Of a DNA stretch of 64,000 bases, positions 62,846 to 64,000 are shown in pieces. This DNA comes from Papio anubis (taxonomy: Eukaryota; Chordata; Mammalia; Primates; Cercopithecidae). Within the stretch, counting starts at the first letter, position 1. The number at the start of each line of letters is the position of its first letter. The stretch is taken from contig NC_044986.1 of the NCBI RefSeq assembly GCF_008728515.1, positions 60,687,159 through 60,751,158 of the forward strand, given 5' to 3'. The notes below the pieces were generated by a model. It searched no databases, was not told where the DNA came from, and saw only the letters and a program-made list of their open reading frames with translations. A program made the position numbers and the translations under genes.

Positions 62846-63310
62846 TTTCACGAGACAGTTCCTTCAAACAGTTTCTACTCTGGTACCTAAAATACTCCTG
62901 AGGTTAAGTCCTATCTACCTTTTTTGGAGGGGAGGGAAGGGAAAAATATGGTATCAATGAATATCAGAATGTTTTCTGTCCTCTATGTTATAACTGTGTT
63001 TAAATAGATGAAAGAAGATGAAACCATGTGACTTTCACATTCTTAAAGCTCAGTGACCATAAGCAAATCCCTGAACACCTTTGATTATTATTTTTCCTCA
63101 TATTTATAATTTGAGTAATAAATCCTGCCTCATGGAGGAGTTTTGGGAGTCAAATGAAATTGTACACGTGGAAGTATTTTATAAAGTTTTTAAAATCAAG
63201 TTTTGAAAATCAAAGCTAACCTTTGCAACATATTACATCATGTCCTTGCAAGAGTGGACTACAATAGTTAAACGATATAGATGCCAAAGACCTATTTTAG
63301 GGTGACCAAC
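62846..63310. other. Unassigned DNA
   Basis: Nothing nameable is seen. The last bases (TAGGGTGACCAACTG) resemble a hAT MITE terminus but are too short to call. Confidence 0.4.
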
Positions 63311-63350
63311 TGTATTGGTCATGGTTCTTCAGAGAAACAGAACCAATAAG
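63311..63350 (-). mobile_element. ERVL LTR 3' end fragment, antisense
   Basis: GTTCTTCAGAGAAACAGAAC then CAATAAGAT is the complement of the conserved ERVL-type LTR 3' end. The rest is replaced by a TG repeat. Confidence 0.5.
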
Positions 63351-63355
63351 ATGTG

Positions 63356-63412
<57 letters not shown>
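63351..63412. repeat. (TG)n(TA)n microsatellite
   Basis: Two TG runs separated by TATA, ending in (TA)4. A shorter (TG)n follows at 63489-63507. It causes the Cys/Val-rich open frame at 63353-63619, which is not a gene. Confidence 0.95.
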
Positions 63413-63699
63413 CTCCATGTGAAGGACCAGAGTCTGTTTCATATGGAAAGGAGAGTGTGTATCTGTGGACAAGATTCGGATAATGAGGGAGTGTGTGTGT
63501 GTGTGTATTCTTACATTGTTCTCTGTATTTCCAGAGAACAGAAAATAAAACTAGTAATCAAAATTAGGAAGATTTCAGCTCAATCTATGAGGGTAATTTC
63601 TAACAATATTTTTCAATAATGAAATGGAATACTGTCTGCTTCTCCTGCATTTAGTGAGGACTGTGTGCCAGACACCCTACTATGTCACGAGAATATAGA
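63413..63699. other. Unassigned DNA
   Basis: Nothing recognisable apart from the short TG run. Confidence 0.5.
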
Positions 63700-63960
63700 A
63701 ATGAGAGGAATGGTCTCTGCCTGACCACATCTCTTTAATTCATCTGACTCATCCTTCCTATTTTTACCATATCAGCATAAAGCACAATTATCTTTCATTC
63801 ACCACCTGGCCTACCCTTCTACCTAGATTCCACACATGCAGTGCACTAAGTCTTCACACAGCAGCTATAATGATGTATTTAAAGTGCTAATCTGACCCTT
63901 TCACTTCCCTGTTTGATCCTTTTAATTGATGGCATGCATTGCTATTAAAGTTGAATAAAA
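63700..63960 (+). mobile_element. L2 fragment, sense
   Basis: CAGCAGCTATAATGATGTAT, CTAATCTGACCCTTTCACTT then CCCTGTTTGATCCTTTTAAT follow the L2 3'-ORF2 segment. The window ends inside or just after it. Confidence 0.6.
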
Positions 63961-64000
63961 TAGAGAGTATAGACACAATCTGAACTTCTCTGGCTTTTTA

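Overview
This is a vertebrate nuclear window from an Old World monkey (macaque/baboon/vervet group), and it looks like AT-rich intergenic or intronic DNA. Primate L1 and Alu elements, MaLR LTRs, a solo HERV-H LTR7, Tigger/MADE1 DNA transposons and many worn L2/MIR copies place it in a primate. The Alu at 59826-60056 carries changes I recognise from the AluYR subfamilies, which are confined to cercopithecid monkeys, so human or ape is unlikely. I see no intact protein-coding gene, tRNA, rRNA, CRISPR or bacterial-type feature. Every longer ORF I examined is a piece of a repeat or a chance ORF.

Layout. 1-5634 is a nearly complete, decayed sense L1 with readable remnants of ORF1 and ORF2. 5.6-15 kb is mostly unassigned DNA with a few Alus, a MADE1 MITE, a purine tract and a solo LTR7 at 11.9-12.3 kb. 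At 15.5-16.4 kb lie two short L1 3' ends, one inverted by twin priming and one with a clear 17-bp target-site duplication (TSD). 18.9-25.3 kb holds Alus, a perfect 17-bp inverted repeat, a complete MER2, an MLT1 LTR, a MIR, a Tigger2-type element with a transposase N-terminal remnant, and a MER8-like MITE. 26-41 kb is L2/MIR background with AluY copies, an MST LTR that keeps its 5-bp duplication, and an antisense LTR2-like LTR. 44-50 kb contains two L1M copies, one split by a Tigger element and one by an Alu and an ERV1 LTR. 53-64 kb carries a FRAM monomer, a strong hairpin, a 261-bp local duplication (56.2 and 60.4 kb), fragmented L2, MaLR and ERVL LTRs, and the AluYR.

The best candidate for host gene structure is a possible 3'-terminal exon at about 47184-47415 (branch point, pyrimidine tract, AG, AATAAA). 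It is unproven. I found no evidence of a new multi-gene biological system. The main interest lies in insertion mechanisms (poly(A)-independent Alu integration, twin priming), the local duplication, the hairpins and the exon candidate. Family names come from recognition of consensus sequences, not from a database search, and most repeat edges are good to about 5-30 bases.
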